From contig CAPRTS010000001.1 of NCBI GenBank assembly GCA_948695535.1, positions 124,001-188,000 of the forward strand: 64,000 nucleotides of DNA. The letters run 5' to 3'. Below the pieces are notes generated by a model, which was not told where the DNA came from, made no database searches, and saw only the letters and a program-made list of their open reading frames with translations. A program made the position numbers and the translations under genes. Origin of the DNA: an uncultured Eubacteriales bacterium. Lineage in GTDB: Bacteria > Bacillota > Clostridia > Christensenellales > UBA1242. Positions 63,167-64,000 of this stretch are shown one piece after another; position 1 is the stretch's first letter; every line of letters starts with the position of its first letter.

Positions 63167-63195
63167 TGGACTTTCAGTGGTATTTGTTTTATAAT
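63167..63195 (+). promoter_or_regulatory. Promoter of the terminal sigma-factor gene, leaderless start
   Basis: TGGACT (63167-63172, weak), 17 bp, TATAAT (63190-63195), 7 bp before ATG 63203. Confidence 0.5.
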
Positions 63196-63202
63196 TCCGG
63201 TA

Positions 63203-64000
63203 ATGGAAAATGATGAGATTACTAAAAAAAATAATGAGTTATTGGCGGAACTGCAAAAATGTACGGCTGGTTCTCCGGAGTACCAGAGGCTTGTTGCGGC
63301 GATCGTCGAAAATAACGTGTCCTTAGTACACTACATTGCCAATAGGGGTTTTCTCGATAGGCGATATGCGTCTGACTGCGACGATTTAATTGCGGAAGGA
63401 CTTTTTGGTCTGTTCCATGCGGTTAAATCATTTGATTCGGCGAAAGAAATCCCTTTTGGTAATTACGCGGCAATAACCATTAAGGGATTTATGTTAAATT
63501 ACCTAAGAAAACAGCGAAGGCATAAAGCCCGTTCCTTGGAAGATAGCGTAATACCCAACCAAGAAGGAAATAAACTAAAAATTGGTAATACCATTGCTTC
63601 ACCGGTCGATTTTGTAACCGATATTGTTGAAAATGACGAGAAAGAACGGCAGTTGACATGGGTCAGAACAAATCTTGACCGACTGACCCCTTTACAACAA
63701 CGGGTATTAATTAACCAATATTTATTGGGGGAAAAGACCTTGGGGCGTAATGCATTGGCTAAGAAATTTAATTATTGGCCGACTAGTGTTTCCGCGGCCA
63801 AGGATGGTGCAATCGCTAAATTAAGGAAAATGTATTATCGAGATTATCCCGCAGAAAATGAGATAAAAGGACAAGCAGAACAAGAAACAGCAATTGAATT
63901 GACGCCAACAGAAAAGATAGCGACGAAGGAAAAATTGAAAACTTTAATATTGACTAAATTGTCGCCACAACAAAAAATGGTAACGTTGTGTAAATTTTTT
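63203..64000 (+). CDS. Sigma-70 family RNA polymerase sigma factor (partial, runs off the right edge)
   Basis: 266 codons without stop to the window end. Region 2: VENNVSLVHYIANRGF, DDLIAEGLFGLFHAVKSFD and NYAAITIKGFMLNYLRKQRR. Region 4: LDRLTPLQQRVLINQYLL followed by NALAKKFNYWPTSVSAAKDG. After that a Glu/Lys-rich spacer leads to ILTKLSPQQKMVTLCKFF, which resembles the start of region 4 again. It is not one of the standard sporulation sigmas by sequence. The gene continues outside, so its full length is unknown. Confidence 0.85.
   Translation, partial: MENDEITKKNNELLAELQKCTAGSPEYQRLVAAIVENNVSLVHYIANRGFLDRRYASDCDDLIAEGLFGLFHAVKSFDSAKEIPFGNYAAITIKGFMLNYLRKQRRHKARSLEDSVIPNQEGNKLKIGNTIASPVDFVTDIVENDEKERQLTWVRTNLDRLTPLQQRVLINQYLLGEKTLGRNALAKKFNYWPTSVSAAKDGAIAKLRKMYYRDYPAENEIKGQAEQETAIELTPTEKIATKEKLKTLILTKLSPQQKMVTLCKFF

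Overview
The window looks like chromosome from an anaerobic, endospore-forming member of the Bacillota (Clostridia-like, probably an uncultured and streamlined lineage). The sporulation evidence is direct: spoVD-type PBP, spoVAC/AD/AE, spoIVA, an uninterrupted sigK, spoIIIE/ftsK, a gpr protease and a Spo0A effector domain with 0A boxes beside it. Anaerobiosis is indicated by oxygen-sensitive NrdD/NrdG. TGA is used as a stop throughout, so the code is standard. No species name is justified from the sequence alone.

Layout. 1-5.6 kb: dnaK (3' part), dnaJ, rsmH, an ftsL-like gene and a spoVD/ftsI-type PBP. 5.6-9.1 kb: spoVAC-AD-AE facing a shortened groES-groEL pair. 9.2-13.9 kb: deaminase, der, plsY, spoIVA, sigK, terminator. 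14.1-20.0 kb: a compact phage capsid/packaging cassette (terminase, portal, scaffold-like, capsid, connector-like genes, holin-like) without integrase, tail or lysin. 20.0-29.1 kb: pnp, ylxY-like, mlpA-like, spoIIIE/ftsK (Bacillus-like gene order), then valS. 29.1-33.4 kb: DUF4364-like, TSCPD protein, interrupted metallo-beta-lactamase gene, nrdD, nrdG. 33.5-39.5 kb: type IIA topoisomerase subunits B and A, then gpr. 39.6-44.4 kb: a Cys-rich membrane protein with a tetranucleotide repeat, rpsT, an unknown gene, an SDR, a ThyX-like gene, a small membrane protein. 44.4-46.3 kb: tRNA-Thr followed by an AT-rich insert (acyltransferase, broken HD-domain gene). 46.3-55.9 kb: membrane-anchored XRE regulator, GT8 and PlsC-like genes, DUF4180, TtcA-like, a degenerate IlvD-like protein, an M1 peptidase, pyrG, a receiver-less Spo0A-like gene and an acidic zinc-ribbon gene. 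56-64 kb: TVP38/DedA-like, pgsA, an ABC remnant, tandem copies of a tRNA-Asn 3' half beside the intact tRNA, asnS, an archaeal-type aspS, two unknown genes, an inositol-monophosphatase-family gene and a sigma-70 family gene running off the right edge.

Two initiation styles coexist. Many first genes of transcription units have a -35, about 17 bp, a -10, then only 5-10 bp before the ATG, which predicts leaderless or nearly leaderless mRNAs. Operon-internal genes, the phage cassette and the AT-rich insert use Shine-Dalgarno sites.

Most noteworthy: a valyl-tRNA synthetase whose anticodon-binding domain segments occur in swapped order; a Spo0A-type DNA-binding protein without receiver domain; a topoisomerase A subunit with a long disordered N-terminal extension and no recognisable GyrA box; an IlvD-like protein without its Fe-S cysteines; an (AAGC)14 repeat inside a surface-protein gene; the solitary capsid cassette; and the tRNA-Asn 3'-half tandem array.
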